Part shown: positions 28,889 to 38,450 of the stretch, one piece after another
Layout of the letters: every line of letters starts with the position of its first letter
How positions within the stretch are numbered: position 1 is the stretch's first letter
Translations under genes and position numbers: made by a program
Notes under the pieces: generated by a model
Database searches by the model: none
What the model was told of the DNA's origin: nothing
What the model saw: the letters and a program-made list of their open reading frames with translations, nothing else
Assembly: GCA_022750195.1 (NCBI GenBank)
Contig: JAKIWE010000004.1
Span: forward strand, 62,001 to 126,000
Reading direction: 5' to 3'
From: Thermoplasmata archaeon
Lineage (GTDB): Archaea; Thermoplasmatota; Thermoplasmata; Lutacidiplasmatales; UBA184
DNA: 64,000 nucleotides

Positions 28889-29956
28889 ATGCAGCAGCGT
28901 TCGCTCGCCCTGGTGGCCGTCATCGTCGCCGTCCTCGCCGCGGCCGCAGGGTTCACGGCCGGCTATCTCCTTCGACCGACCACGGCGAGTAGCCCCGGCG
29001 CACCGTCGGCCCCTACGGGGACCCTCTCGATCACCGCGGCCGGTACGTTGGGCACGCTGTTCCCGGCGGTGGCGAACCAGCTCGCGAACGAGTCGCCCGG
29101 CATCACCGTCACCCTCGCCTCCCAGCAGTACCAGGGGAGCCTCGCCGCCCTCGCGGCGATCACCCAACTCCACAACACCTTCGACGTGGCGGCGGCCGCC
29201 GACTACCGTCTGATCCCGTCGCAGCTCGAACCGAACTATGCGGCGCGCGAGTACGTCTTCGCGACGACCCCCGAGGTGCTCGCTTACGACCCGACGAGTA
29301 CCGCCCTCACCGGCGTGAACACGACGAACTGGCCGGAGAAGATCACGGCCTCCGGCTTCCGCCTCGCCATCGCGAACGCTTCCACCGACCCGAACGGCTA
29401 CAACGAGATCTTCGTCCTCGAGTTGCAGGGGGGGCTGTCGATGGGCTCGCTCGGCGCGCTCTACGGTCACTTCTTCACGACGCCCGTCGGCCAGCTCGCC
29501 GAGCCGAACCCGACCACGACGGTCGTCGAGCCGGAGACGCAGGCCGCGACGTTGCTCACCACCCACCAGGTGGCGGCGTTCATCATCTACCGTTCGTACG
29601 CGCTCTCCCACCACCTCAGCTTCGTCGACTTTGACCCGCACGTCGGTCTCGGCAACCTCTCCCTCGGCACGTCGGGGAGCTACGGCGCCGCGTCGACCAG
29701 CATCCTGACCGCGAACGGGACGAAGCTCATCCACGGTGCGCCGGTCGCCTTCGCGGTGACAGTGCCGAGCAACGCGCCGAACGCTGCCATCGGCACCCTG
29801 TTCGTCCACCTGCTGCTCTCCGCCGAGGGCGGGCGCTTCGTCACCCAGGCCGGATTCGTGGCGATCTCTCCGGCGTGGGTCGACAACGCCGCCGGCCAGT
29901 CGTCGTGGATCGCCCCTGAAGTGGTGACCCTCCCGTCGGCGCTCGCCGGCCCATAA
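28889..29956 (+). CDS. wtpA: Tungstate/molybdate ABC transporter substrate-binding lipoprotein/anchored protein (WtpA-like)
   Basis: Signal anchor; SITAAGTLGTLFPAVANQLANESPGITVTLASQQYQGS, FDVAAAADYRLIPSQLEPNYA, NASTDPNGYNEIF. Confidence 0.8.
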   Translation: MQQRSLALVAVIVAVLAAAAGFTAGYLLRPTTASSPGAPSAPTGTLSITAAGTLGTLFPAVANQLANESPGITVTLASQQYQGSLAALAAITQLHNTFDVAAAADYRLIPSQLEPNYAAREYVFATTPEVLAYDPTSTALTGVNTTNWPEKITASGFRLAIANASTDPNGYNEIFVLELQGGLSMGSLGALYGHFFTTPVGQLAEPNPTTTVVEPETQAATLLTTHQVAAFIIYRSYALSHHLSFVDFDPHVGLGNLSLGTSGSYGAASTSILTANGTKLIHGAPVAFAVTVPSNAPNAAIGTLFVHLLLSAEGGRFVTQAGFVAISPAWVDNAAGQSSWIAPEVVTLPSALAGP

Positions 29957-30828
29957 TGGCCAGCCGCCTGGAACGCCGCGTGCGAGCCTCGGCCGGGAGT
30001 CGGATCGGCCGGGCCGCGGCGGTCGTCGCCGCGCTCTCCCTGGGGGCGATGATCGTCGTCCCGATCCTGGCCCTGCTCACCTACGCTCCCCTCTCCGCCC
30101 TCCTAGGGGCCACCCGCGACGCGGGGTTCCGCGACGCGGTGGTGTTCACCCTCGTCTCCTCCGGCCTTGCCGTCGCGGTCGCGCTGCTGCTGGGCGTACC
30201 CACCGGCTACCTGCTCGCCCGCCGGAACTTCCGGGGAAAGGCGGTCGTCGAGGCGCTCGTGACACTGCCCATCCTGATCCCCCACCTCTTGGTCGGCGTC
30301 GCGCTGGTCGTCCTCTTCGACCGGGAGAGCCTGTTCGGAGGCGCGGTGAGTCGCCTCGGGATCCCGTTCCTCAACACCGTCTACGCGGTCGTGGCGGTGA
30401 TGGCGTACGTCAGCACCTCCTACGCCGTCACGGCGAGCCAGCTCGCCTTCCAGAGCGTCGACGCCGACCTGCTCGAGGCGTCGCGGACCCTCGGGGCCTC
30501 TCCGGCGACGGCGTTCCGGACGGTGACCCTTCCGATCGCCGCCCGCGGGATCGTGACCGGTGGGGTGCTCGCGTGGGGCCGGTCGGTGAGCGAGGTTGGC
30601 GGTCTGCTCATCGTGGCCTACACGGTCTACCCGGTCGGGGCGTTCGGCGGGCCGGTCACCAGCCCCGCGTCGGTCTACTTGTACAATCTGTACACTATTG
30701 GGGGGCTCCCGGGGGCGGCCCCAGCCGCGAGCCTGTTCATCCTGCTCGGCTTCGCCATCTTCGTGGGGGTCCGTCTGCTCGAGCGCCTCGGGGCGGTGGC
30801 CTGGCGGCGGATCGAGGTGCCCCCCTGA
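29956..30828 (+). CDS. wtpB: Tungstate/molybdate ABC transporter permease (WtpB-like)
   Basis: EASRTLGASPATAFRTVTLPIAARGIVTGGVLAWGRSVSEVGG permease signature. Confidence 0.85.
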   Translation: MASRLERRVRASAGSRIGRAAAVVAALSLGAMIVVPILALLTYAPLSALLGATRDAGFRDAVVFTLVSSGLAVAVALLLGVPTGYLLARRNFRGKAVVEALVTLPILIPHLLVGVALVVLFDRESLFGGAVSRLGIPFLNTVYAVVAVMAYVSTSYAVTASQLAFQSVDADLLEASRTLGASPATAFRTVTLPIAARGIVTGGVLAWGRSVSEVGGLLIVAYTVYPVGAFGGPVTSPASVYLYNLYTIGGLPGAAPAASLFILLGFAIFVGVRLLERLGAVAWRRIEVPP

Positions 30829-31859
30829 CGCAGTGGGAGGTCGACGGGCTCGCCAGCCGCGTCGCGGGATTCGGACTCGGGCCTATCGACCTGCGGCTCG
30901 ACGCCGGCGAGGCGGTCGCGGTCGTCGGCCGCTCGGGCGTCGGCAAGACGACGCTCCTGCGCACGATCGCCGGCCTCCTACCGCCGACCGCCGGGAGCCT
31001 CCGACGGGACGGTGAGGAGATGACCCACCGACCCCCGGAGGCTCGGCGGTTGGGGTACATTCCCCAGAGCCTCGCCCTGTTCCCCCACCGGAGCGTGGCG
31101 GGCAATGTCAGCTACCCGCTCGAGCGCAAGAGGTCCCCCCCGGCGGCCTCCGAGCTGCGGCTGCTCCTCGACCGGTTCGGCCTCCGTGAGCTCGCCGATC
31201 GGCGCCCCGCCCAGCTGAGCGGCGGGGAGCGGCAACGCGTCGCCATCGCCCGGGCGCTGGCCGCTGCTCCCTCCCTCCTGCTCTGGGACGAGCCGCTCTC
31301 GGCGCTCGACGCGTCGGCCCGCTCGGCGCTGGCGGAACTGCTCGGCAGCGTACAGCGCAAGGAACGGATCCCTCTGCTCGTCGTGACGCACGACCCCGAG
31401 GTCGCCTTCTCCCTCGCCGATCGCCTCCTGCTCCTCGACGACGGGCAGGCGGTGTTCTTGGGTGCGACGACGGCGCTCGCGGAGGGGACGCTCACGGCGT
31501 TCCTGGCGCGGTTCATCGGCTACGAGAACGTGATCCCCCGGGCGGCGCTCGAGGGGAGCGCCGCGTCCCCGCTCCGCGACTGGCTCTTGGAGCGTTCGGG
31601 CCCGGAAGGGATCGCGCTCGCCGCGGAGTCGCTCCGCCTGGTCGACCGCTCGACGCCTGGCTTCGACGGCGAGCTCCGTCACATCGCCCCACGACCGAAC
31701 GGCGTCGACCTGCGGATCGACGTCGACGGATGGCTTCTGGTCGTCCGTCATCGGCTGGCGCCGGGAGGCGGTGGATGCCCGCGACCGGGGGAGAGGCTCC
31801 GCGTGGAGCTGAGCGAAGAGGCTCTTCGGCCCCTCGCGGCGGAGGTCCGCTCCGGATGA
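30825..31859 (+). CDS. wtpC: ABC transporter ATP-binding protein (WtpC-like); start codon uncertain
   Basis: VVGRSGVGKTTLLRTIAGLL, AQLSGGERQRVAIARALAAAPSLLLWDEPLSALD; no ATG/GTG/TTG near the expected start, CTGA overlap with wtpB. Confidence 0.85.
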   Translation: MTQWEVDGLASRVAGFGLGPIDLRLDAGEAVAVVGRSGVGKTTLLRTIAGLLPPTAGSLRRDGEEMTHRPPEARRLGYIPQSLALFPHRSVAGNVSYPLERKRSPPAASELRLLLDRFGLRELADRRPAQLSGGERQRVAIARALAAAPSLLLWDEPLSALDASARSALAELLGSVQRKERIPLLVVTHDPEVAFSLADRLLLLDDGQAVFLGATTALAEGTLTAFLARFIGYENVIPRAALEGSAASPLRDWLLERSGPEGIALAAESLRLVDRSTPGFDGELRHIAPRPNGVDLRIDVDGWLLVVRHRLAPGGGGCPRPGERLRVELSEEALRPLAAEVRSG

Positions 31860-32533
31860 CCGCGCGGGCGACTCCCGTGACGGAGATCGACCTCGCCCTC
31901 CTGAGGGCGCTGACGACCGCCCCGACGCTCGTCGCGGCCTGCCGCCGCCTCGGTATCTCCCGCGATCGCGGGGTCTACCGGCTGGCGAGGCTCGCGCGGA
32001 TGGCAGGGGGCCCGGTCGTGGCCAGCGAGCACGGCGGGCGGTACGGCGGCGGCAGCCACCTCACCGTCCGGGGTCGGAGGCTTCTGCGACGCGGCGCGGA
32101 CGCCTTTCTCCTCTCCTCCGACGGGCGCGCGGGCCCGACCGAAGGCGGCGCGCTCCACGGCACCTACCACGCGCGACCCGAACCGACGGTGGCGCTCGGG
32201 CAGGGGCTGGTCCTTCACGTGGCGTTTGTCGCCCACGAAGGCGAGCCGGTCGCCGTGGCGGTGGACCCGGAGGCGGTGTTGCTCGCCCCCCGAGCGTTCG
32301 CGTCGAGCGCGCGGAACCGGTTCAGCGGCCAGGTGCTCGCCCTGCGGCGCCGTGCGGCTTCCACGCGGGAGGTGACGGTCGCCGTGCGGGGCCACCGGTT
32401 CCGCGCCGCGGTGACGAACCAGAGCGTCCGGGAGCTCCGGCTGGCCCGCGGGCGGCGGGTCGTGCTCTACGTCAAGGCGACGGCCATCCGCCGGGTTGCG
32501 GGGCCGGTCAGTCGCGAACGCCCTCGCCGGTGA
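31856..32533 (+). CDS. ModE-like HTH regulator with C-terminal TOBE-like region
   Basis: [37 protein letters not shown] (ModE/LysR-type wHTH) followed by TOBE-like [15 protein letters not shown]...[12 protein letters not shown]. Confidence 0.65.
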   Translation: MTARATPVTEIDLALLRALTTAPTLVAACRRLGISRDRGVYRLARLARMAGGPVVASEHGGRYGGGSHLTVRGRRLLRRGADAFLLSSDGRAGPTEGGALHGTYHARPEPTVALGQGLVLHVAFVAHEGEPVAVAVDPEAVLLAPRAFASSARNRFSGQVLALRRRAASTREVTVAVRGHRFRAAVTNQSVRELRLARGRRVVLYVKATAIRRVAGPVSRERPRR

Positions 32534-33500
32534 GCGAGAAGACCGCCTCGCCCTCGGGGAGGTTCGGCGAATCGATCAGCCGAGCGATCCGCTTCGGCGG
32601 CTTCGACTTCCGCAGGTAGATCCGGTAGGTCGCCGCGTGGGCAACGATGTTCCCGCCGATCGGACGGGTCGGGTCTCCGAACAGCACGTCCGGGCGGGAG
32701 GAGACCTGGTTCGTGACGATGACCGCGGCGTTGTAGGTGTCCCCGAACTTGAGGAGCTCGTGGAGGTGCCGGTTGAGCTGCTGCTGCCGGGGGGCCAGCT
32801 CGGCACGGCCGACGTACTCCGAACGGAAGTGGGCCGTGAGCGAGTCGACGACGATGAGGCGGATCGGCTTCTCGCGGGCGAGCTCCTGCGCCTTGGCCAC
32901 GAGGAGCATCTGATGGTTGGAGTTGAACGCGCGGGCGATGTGGATGCGGGTGAGCGCGAGCTCCGGGTCGAGCCCGATGGCTTTCGCCATGTCGACGATC
33001 CGCTCGGGGCGGAAGGTCGACTCGGTGTCGATGTAGACGACCTCGCCCTCGAGGCCTCCCTCGCTCGCCGGCAACTGGACCTCGACCGCGGCCTGGTGCG
33101 CGACCTGGGTCTTGCCCGTGCCGAACTCGCCGGCGAACTCGGTGATCGCCATCGTCTCGATCCCGCCGCCGAGCAGCTCGTCGAGCGACTTCGCGTTCGT
33201 CGAGATCCGCCCGAGCTTCTTGCGCCGCTCCAGAAGGATGGTACCGCTCTCGAAGCTCCCGACGTCCGCGAGGCGCCGGGCCTCGCCGATGATCTTCTGG
33301 GCCAGGGCCGTGCCGATCTCCGCGGCCTCGGCGACCGCTCCGGGCGAGGCGACAGCGAGCTCCATGAGGTCGGTGAACCCGGCCTCCCGAAGCTTGTCGG
33401 CCGTCGTGCTCCCGACGCCGCTCAGCTCCTCGAGAGCGACCTCCCGGCTCTCCTCTTCCGGCTCCGAGCCGGAGCCGCGGCCGGCCGCTTTCTGCGCCAC
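32508..33500 (-). CDS. radA: DNA repair and recombination protein RadA
   Basis: HhH N-terminus; [71 protein letters not shown]. Confidence 0.97.
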   Translation of the reverse strand: MAQKAAGRGSGSEPEEESREVALEELSGVGSTTADKLREAGFTDLMELAVASPGAVAEAAEIGTALAQKIIGEARRLADVGSFESGTILLERRKKLGRISTNAKSLDELLGGGIETMAITEFAGEFGTGKTQVAHQAAVEVQLPASEGGLEGEVVYIDTESTFRPERIVDMAKAIGLDPELALTRIHIARAFNSNHQMLLVAKAQELAREKPIRLIVVDSLTAHFRSEYVGRAELAPRQQQLNRHLHELLKFGDTYNAAVIVTNQVSSRPDVLFGDPTRPIGGNIVAHAATYRIYLRKSKPPKRIARLIDSPNLPEGEAVFSLTGEGVRD

Positions 33501-33580
33501 GTTCCGTTCGAGCCGTCCCGGGCGGATAAGCGTACGGGAGAGGTCGAGAAACGGCGAACGGTGACGGAGGCCGGTAGGCC

Positions 33581-34546
33581 CTACGTCGGCGTCGCCGCGG
33601 GGACGAACGGCTCGCCCGTGAGCCGTTGGTAGACCGTCGTGTACAGCCGGCTCACCTCGTCGACCAGGAGCGGCGGCAACGGTGGGATCGGCGGCTCGTC
33701 GGCGTTCGCCTCGCGGGCCTTCATCAGCTGGTCGAAGTAGCCGGTGCTCCGGTAGTGCTGCCGGACGAACTCCTTGGAGAACTCCACCTGGCGTCCCCGG
33801 GAGAACGCGTCCTTGTCCCAGAACCGGTCCTCGTCGGCGGTGCCGAAGGTGTCAACGACCATCGTCGCCCCGGCCGCGTCGACCGCGAACTCCTTCTTGC
33901 CGTCGACATGCAGGAGGCCGCGGGGGGCTATCTCCCGCTCCATGGCGCCGTCGATCTTCAGGATCTCCTCCCGGATGGCGTCCATCTGCCGCCGGTCGAG
34001 CGCCGCGAGGTCGTACGCCTCCTCCCAGCTCAGGAGCCGGTCGACCGGCTCGAGCTTGGTGGTCACTTCGAAGTGGGCGGTCGGGAGCTTCTCGCCGTAG
34101 GCGACCGGCTTCCCTTGCGGGTAGCCGAGGGTCTCGGCCGTCACCTTGCCGGCCTTCACCCGGTCCCAGAGGGAGCCGGCGACGTAGTACCGGACGATGA
34201 ACTCGAGCGGGATCAGGTAGTTCTTCGGGTGGGGGCCGAGCGTCTTCGGCTTCGGCACGACCTGCACCCGCCGCACGCGCATCGCGGTCGGACCGGAGCG
34301 TCCGAGGAAGTGGTGCGGGATGCCGAGCCGACCGCAGAGCGCGAACCAGTGGCTGGCGGTCGCCGCGAGCGTCTCGCCCTTGTGGGGGATCGGGTTCGGG
34401 ATGTGCTTGTCGAACACCGAGATGTCGTCGGTGAACCGGAACTCGAGCTCGGTCGGGGAGATCTCGTAGATCTCCTTCACCTTGCCCCGGCGCAGGTACT
34501 TCGGCGCCGTCGCCTCGTGGGAGCCGGACCGTGCGGTCGTCGACAT
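33581..34546 (-). CDS. purC: SAICAR synthase
   Basis: [72 protein letters not shown]. Confidence 0.94.
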   Translation of the reverse strand: MSTTARSGSHEATAPKYLRRGKVKEIYEISPTELEFRFTDDISVFDKHIPNPIPHKGETLAATASHWFALCGRLGIPHHFLGRSGPTAMRVRRVQVVPKPKTLGPHPKNYLIPLEFIVRYYVAGSLWDRVKAGKVTAETLGYPQGKPVAYGEKLPTAHFEVTTKLEPVDRLLSWEEAYDLAALDRRQMDAIREEILKIDGAMEREIAPRGLLHVDGKKEFAVDAAGATMVVDTFGTADEDRFWDKDAFSRGRQVEFSKEFVRQHYRSTGYFDQLMKAREANADEPPIPPLPPLLVDEVSRLYTTVYQRLTGEPFVPAATPT

Positions 34547-34584
34547 GCTCGCGTTCCACGCGCGAGGGGCTACATAGCGAGCAC

Positions 34585-34641
34585 GTCGGGCGGGGGCGGC
34601 GTTCTCCGCCGCGCGAGGTGCCTGCCTCGCTCCCGCCCGAC
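34585..34641. repeat. Compact nested inverted repeats forming a predicted three-way junction
   Basis: P1 GTCGGGCGGG/CCCGCCCGAC (10 bp), P2 GGCGG-CGTTCT-CCGCC, P3 GCGAGG-TGCCTG-CCTCGC; only 3 junction nt. Confidence 0.75.
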
Positions 34642-34663
34642 CGCAGGCACGCTGGTCGCCCCG

Positions 34664-35383
34664 CTACCGCGGATCTGTCCCGTGCTTGCGGAGCCCCGCC
34701 TCGGTCAGGAGGACGCGGATCGAGTCCACCTGTTCGAGAGGAGTCGGTTGCTCGCCGGCCGCACCCGCCGGGAGATTGGGACCCTCGTGGACAAGGCTCC
34801 AGGCCCCCCAGTCCTGCGGGGGTCCGGGGACCAGGTGGAAGACGTTGCCGAACGCGAACCGGTCCTTCCGCTCCGGACCGGCGAACGAGGCGACGAGCTT
34901 GACGCCCTGGGCCTTGGAGGCCTCATGGAATCGCCGCGTGAGCTCGACGTCCTCGGGGTACAGGTGCACGATCCGGTCGACGTTCGTCGCGAAGAAGACG
35001 AGCGGCGTGGAAGGGGTCGGCAGGCGGGAGGTGATCGAATGGAGGGCTCGGGGCAGCCGAAGGAAGTCGAGCAGGCTGGCGACCTGCTCCGCCGGTTCGT
35101 CTGCGCGGATGACGCGCCAGAGGGCGGGGTTGTCCTCGGGGTTGGAGGGCCCCAGGTCGCGGAGCGAACCGGTCGAGTACCGACTCTCCGGAGGGACGAA
35201 CTGGGCGAGGACCGCCTCGTTCGCATCGGCCGTCGTGATTGGGTCCCGGATGAACAGCCAGACGAGCGTCCCCTTCGAGCGGCGCGCGATGGCGTAGGCG
35301 CAGAGCGCGGCCGCGGTCCGGTCCGCCCCCCAGACGAGCACCGAATCGGAGCCGTCGGTGACCGTCGCGGGGAACTCGGCCAT
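34664..35383 (-). CDS. Hypothetical protein, possible degenerate RecA/KaiC-like fold
   Basis: VLVWGADRTAAALCAYAIARRSKGTLVWLFIRDP...TPLVFFATNVDRIVHLY; no clear P-loop. Confidence 0.55.
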   Translation of the reverse strand: MAEFPATVTDGSDSVLVWGADRTAAALCAYAIARRSKGTLVWLFIRDPITTADANEAVLAQFVPPESRYSTGSLRDLGPSNPEDNPALWRVIRADEPAEQVASLLDFLRLPRALHSITSRLPTPSTPLVFFATNVDRIVHLYPEDVELTRRFHEASKAQGVKLVASFAGPERKDRFAFGNVFHLVPGPPQDWGAWSLVHEGPNLPAGAAGEQPTPLEQVDSIRVLLTEAGLRKHGTDPR

Positions 35384-35484
35384 CGTCCAGGCGGTCGCCT
35401 CGAGTCGTCATGTTCCTCGAGGGGAATGAAGCCTCGGTCGGGGGCGAAGGCCCGAGGTGGCCGGTCGCCGCCGGCGAAACTCCG

Positions 35485-36807
35485 CTAGGCCACGGCGAAC
35501 AGGCGCCAGGGCTCGTCGAGGCCCTTGAGGCGATGGAGCCCGCGGTCCTCAAAGTCGATACCGGAGCCCGCGACGAGGTCCTTCACGGTGCTCGTGACCA
35601 GGACGCTCGAGCCATCGGAGGCCCCGGCGACGCGTGCCGCGATGTGAACGCTGAGGCCCCCGATGTCGTCGCCCAAGACCTCGCACTCCCCCGTATGGAC
35701 CCCCGTGCGCACCGAGATCCCGAGCTCGCGAACCGACTGGCGGATCGCTGCGGCGCACCGGACGGCCCTCGCGGGGCCGTCGAAGATCGCCAGGAAACCG
35801 TCCCCGGTCGACTTCACCTCGCGTCCGTTGAATCGCGCGAGCTCGCGCCGGACGAGCCGGTTGTGCCGGGCGAGCAGATGGGACCAAGCCCGGTCCCCGA
35901 CCGACCTCGCCCGGCGGGTCGAGCCGACGATGTCGGTGAACAGCAGCGTCGTCAGCATCCGCTCCGGGGTCCGGGCGGCGCGCGTGCCGGTCAGGAACTC
36001 CTCGACCTCGTCGAGCAGGCTCCCGGTGTCCCCGACCCACCAGACGTGGTCGTTCCCCGGCAGCTCGACCCACTTCGCGCCCGGGATGTGCTTGGCGAGA
36101 TACCGGCCGTTGCCGACGAGGACATCGCGATCGTTGCGGCGGTGGAGCACGAGCGTGGGAACGTGGATGGAGGGGAGCACGCCCCGGATGTCGATGTCGG
36201 TGTTCATCCGTGCGAGGGTGACCGCGGCCGCCGGGCTCACGCTGAGCCGCCCGTAGGCGGCGAACCACATGCGGAAGCTAGGGTCCCGCGCCATCGACGG
36301 CGCGAGCGTGTCGAGCTCGACATCGCTCCCCCACCCCGCTTCGAGCTGACGGATCCACCGCTCGCGGGAGGCCCGCGTCGGGCCCCAGGGATAGTTCGGG
36401 CTCTTCAGCCGCTTGGCGAAGGCGCCGAACAGGATCAGCCGCTCGACCTGCTCCGGACGGGTGGCGGCGAAGAGGGCGCACATCGACCCGCCTTCGCTCG
36501 TGCCAAAGACCGACGCCCGCCGGACCCCGACCGCCTTCATCACGGCGCGGAGGTCGTCGACCCGCTGCTCGAGGATCGGCAGGCCCGAGACGCGGTCGGA
36601 GAGACCGGTCCCACGCTTGTCGAACCAGATCACCCGGGCGAAGGTGGCGAGGCGCTCCAGGAACCGGACGAACAGCGGCTCCTCCCAGGCGTACTCGATG
36701 TGGGAGGCCCAGCCCGGGACGAACACCAGGTTCCGGGGCCCGCGGCCGAAGACCTGGTAAGCGATGTGAACCCCATCGCTCCGCGCGTACTTGGTCTCGG
36801 GGATCAT
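35485..36807 (-). CDS. Alpha/beta-hydrolase fused to class III adenylate/guanylate cyclase
   Basis: Hydrolase VFGTSEGGSM nucleophile elbow and GNDHVWW; cyclase LLFTDIVGSTRRA, EVKSTGDGFLAIFDGPARAVRCA, TGECEVLGDDIGGLSVHIAARVAG. Confidence 0.93.
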   Translation of the reverse strand: MIPETKYARSDGVHIAYQVFGRGPRNLVFVPGWASHIEYAWEEPLFVRFLERLATFARVIWFDKRGTGLSDRVSGLPILEQRVDDLRAVMKAVGVRRASVFGTSEGGSMCALFAATRPEQVERLILFGAFAKRLKSPNYPWGPTRASRERWIRQLEAGWGSDVELDTLAPSMARDPSFRMWFAAYGRLSVSPAAAVTLARMNTDIDIRGVLPSIHVPTLVLHRRNDRDVLVGNGRYLAKHIPGAKWVELPGNDHVWWVGDTGSLLDEVEEFLTGTRAARTPERMLTTLLFTDIVGSTRRARSVGDRAWSHLLARHNRLVRRELARFNGREVKSTGDGFLAIFDGPARAVRCAAAIRQSVRELGISVRTGVHTGECEVLGDDIGGLSVHIAARVAGASDGSSVLVTSTVKDLVAGSGIDFEDRGLHRLKGLDEPWRLFAVA

Positions 36808-36933
36808 CCGGCGGCGGGAGCTTCCCTCCCGTCCTTTAGCTCTCCGCGGCCGGGGAGGTCTCGACGGTTGCCCGGTATCACAGAACCCCGGCGGTCCTAC
36901 GGCGGTGGCCGGAGCAAGAGTCCGCGTCGCGTG

Positions 36934-37719
36934 TCAGGGCGTGGGGACGAACGCGATGTGCGGGGCGCCGCGAGCGAGGTCGACCGTGACGAGGTGGCTC
37001 GGGAAGACGGGTCGGAGCCCACGGACCGTGAGGCCGAGCTCGTCGTGGTGGAGGGCCAGCTCCACGTCGGCCATCCCACGGACGGCCTCGGCGCATCCGA
37101 GTCCGGGCCGGAGGATCCCGAGGCAGAGATTGCCTCGCGCTCGGGTGGCCTTGATCCCGCGGAAGAACATACGGGCGGCGTTCTCGGCGCCCATCAGCAT
37201 CTCCATGATCTCGAACGCGACGAGCTCGACGAACATCCTCGACCGCGCTCCTCGTACCGCCGACTCGGCCGCCTGCATCTTCTCCATCTGCTTGGCCCGG
37301 TGAGCGACCCAGGCCTTCGAACTCGGCTCGACGCCGGCTTTGAGGCGAAGGTCGACCACGTACGGCGCGTCGGTGTCCTCCCCTACGTAGTCGATGACCC
37401 GCACCCGGCCGTCGAACCGGCGCCGGCCCACCCACGGCAATAGGTGGGCACGGAACGTCCGAGGCGATTCCCGGGAGGGTAGGACCGCCATGATCCCGTT
37501 CGAGTGGTGGAGGAAGTTGAGCAAGAGCGGCGTGAACAGCAGCTCGCGGTCCGCGAGCTCGATCGTCGGGTCGGTGTGGAACAGGGCCATCGAACCGCGG
37601 CCGAAGCCGCCGCCCAGGAGTCGGTCGAAGTCGGGGATTCCGGTCGAGAACCGGTCGTCGGAGTCGGGGACCGGCTTCCACCTCGCGTGTCCGTTGTTCG
37701 CTGCGGCGTGGCGGGACAT
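36934..37719 (-). CDS. KaiC/GvpD-like RecA-superfamily protein with degenerate Walker A
   Basis: FSTGIPDFDRLLGGGFGRGSMALFHTDP is a KaiC-like start lacking GKT/S. Confidence 0.65.
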   Translation of the reverse strand: MSRHAAANNGHARWKPVPDSDDRFSTGIPDFDRLLGGGFGRGSMALFHTDPTIELADRELLFTPLLLNFLHHSNGIMAVLPSRESPRTFRAHLLPWVGRRRFDGRVRVIDYVGEDTDAPYVVDLRLKAGVEPSSKAWVAHRAKQMEKMQAAESAVRGARSRMFVELVAFEIMEMLMGAENAARMFFRGIKATRARGNLCLGILRPGLGCAEAVRGMADVELALHHDELGLTVRGLRPVFPSHLVTVDLARGAPHIAFVPTP

Positions 37720-37913
37720 GGACGAGAGATGCCCGGGGGGGCTCTTAGACTCGCTCCTTTTTCGAGGTGAAACGCCTTCCGGAACGCCCGGTCCGTCTCC
37801 CGGGACATGTACCGTCCGGGCCGGAACAGTCGGCGCGCGGTTCGGGACGAAGCGGCCGGATTCCGGTTTGGCTCCCGGCCTCGGACCGAGCGACCCAGAC
37901 CGTTCCGGACGGA

Positions 37914-38450
37914 CTAGATCGACCGGGCGTGGAGCGCGCTGATCGGCCGGAATCCGCGTTTCGCGTAGAACCGGGCCGCGATCTCGTTCTGGGTCGGGAA
38001 CTCCGCCGTCACGATCCCCGCTCCCTGCTCCTTGAGCGCGCGCGTTGTCTCGGTGAGCAGATACTCCCCGACCCCGTGGCGCCGGTGGAGCGGGAGCAGG
38101 TAGATGTCGAGGATGACCCCCTCCATCTTGGGTGCGTAGAACGGTCGTTCGCGTACCTGCGCTCGCACCACCCCGACGATCTTCCCTCGCTCCGGCCCGA
38201 CCCCCTCGGCGGCGAGCACGATCGCCATCGGGTTCGCGAGATCGCTCGTCAGGATGTCGCGCGCGCGCTCCTCGACGTCGTCGCGGACCTTCAGGAGCGG
38301 GTCGAACTCCTCGTTGAGACGCTTCAATCGGACGAGCAGCGCTGCCAAGGCTTTCACGTCGGCCGCGCTCGCGCGGCGCAGGTGCACCGGCGCGGACGCT
38401 TCGGCGGCGGTCCGGATCGTCTCCCCTGCGCGCTCCTTGTTCGCGGTCAT
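37914..38450 (-). CDS. GNAT-family N-acetyltransferase
   Basis: VILDIYLLPLHRRHGVGEYLLTETTRALKEQGAGIVTAEFPTQNEIAARFYAKRGFRPI. Confidence 0.88.
   Translation of the reverse strand: MTANKERAGETIRTAAEASAPVHLRRASAADVKALAALLVRLKRLNEEFDPLLKVRDDVEERARDILTSDLANPMAIVLAAEGVGPERGKIVGVVRAQVRERPFYAPKMEGVILDIYLLPLHRRHGVGEYLLTETTRALKEQGAGIVTAEFPTQNEIAARFYAKRGFRPISALHARSI

Noticed and set aside
33626-35488. 620-aa plus-strand ORF
   Set aside because: Antisense shadow of purC and the 34664 gene; composition dominated by R/G/D/E.
36480-36540. Possible in-frame disruption of the hydrolase-cyclase
   Set aside because: The frame is continuous with all motifs in order; no disruption.
35410-37443. 677-aa plus-strand ORF
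   Set aside because: GC-driven antisense frame of the hydrolase-cyclase and KaiC-like genes.
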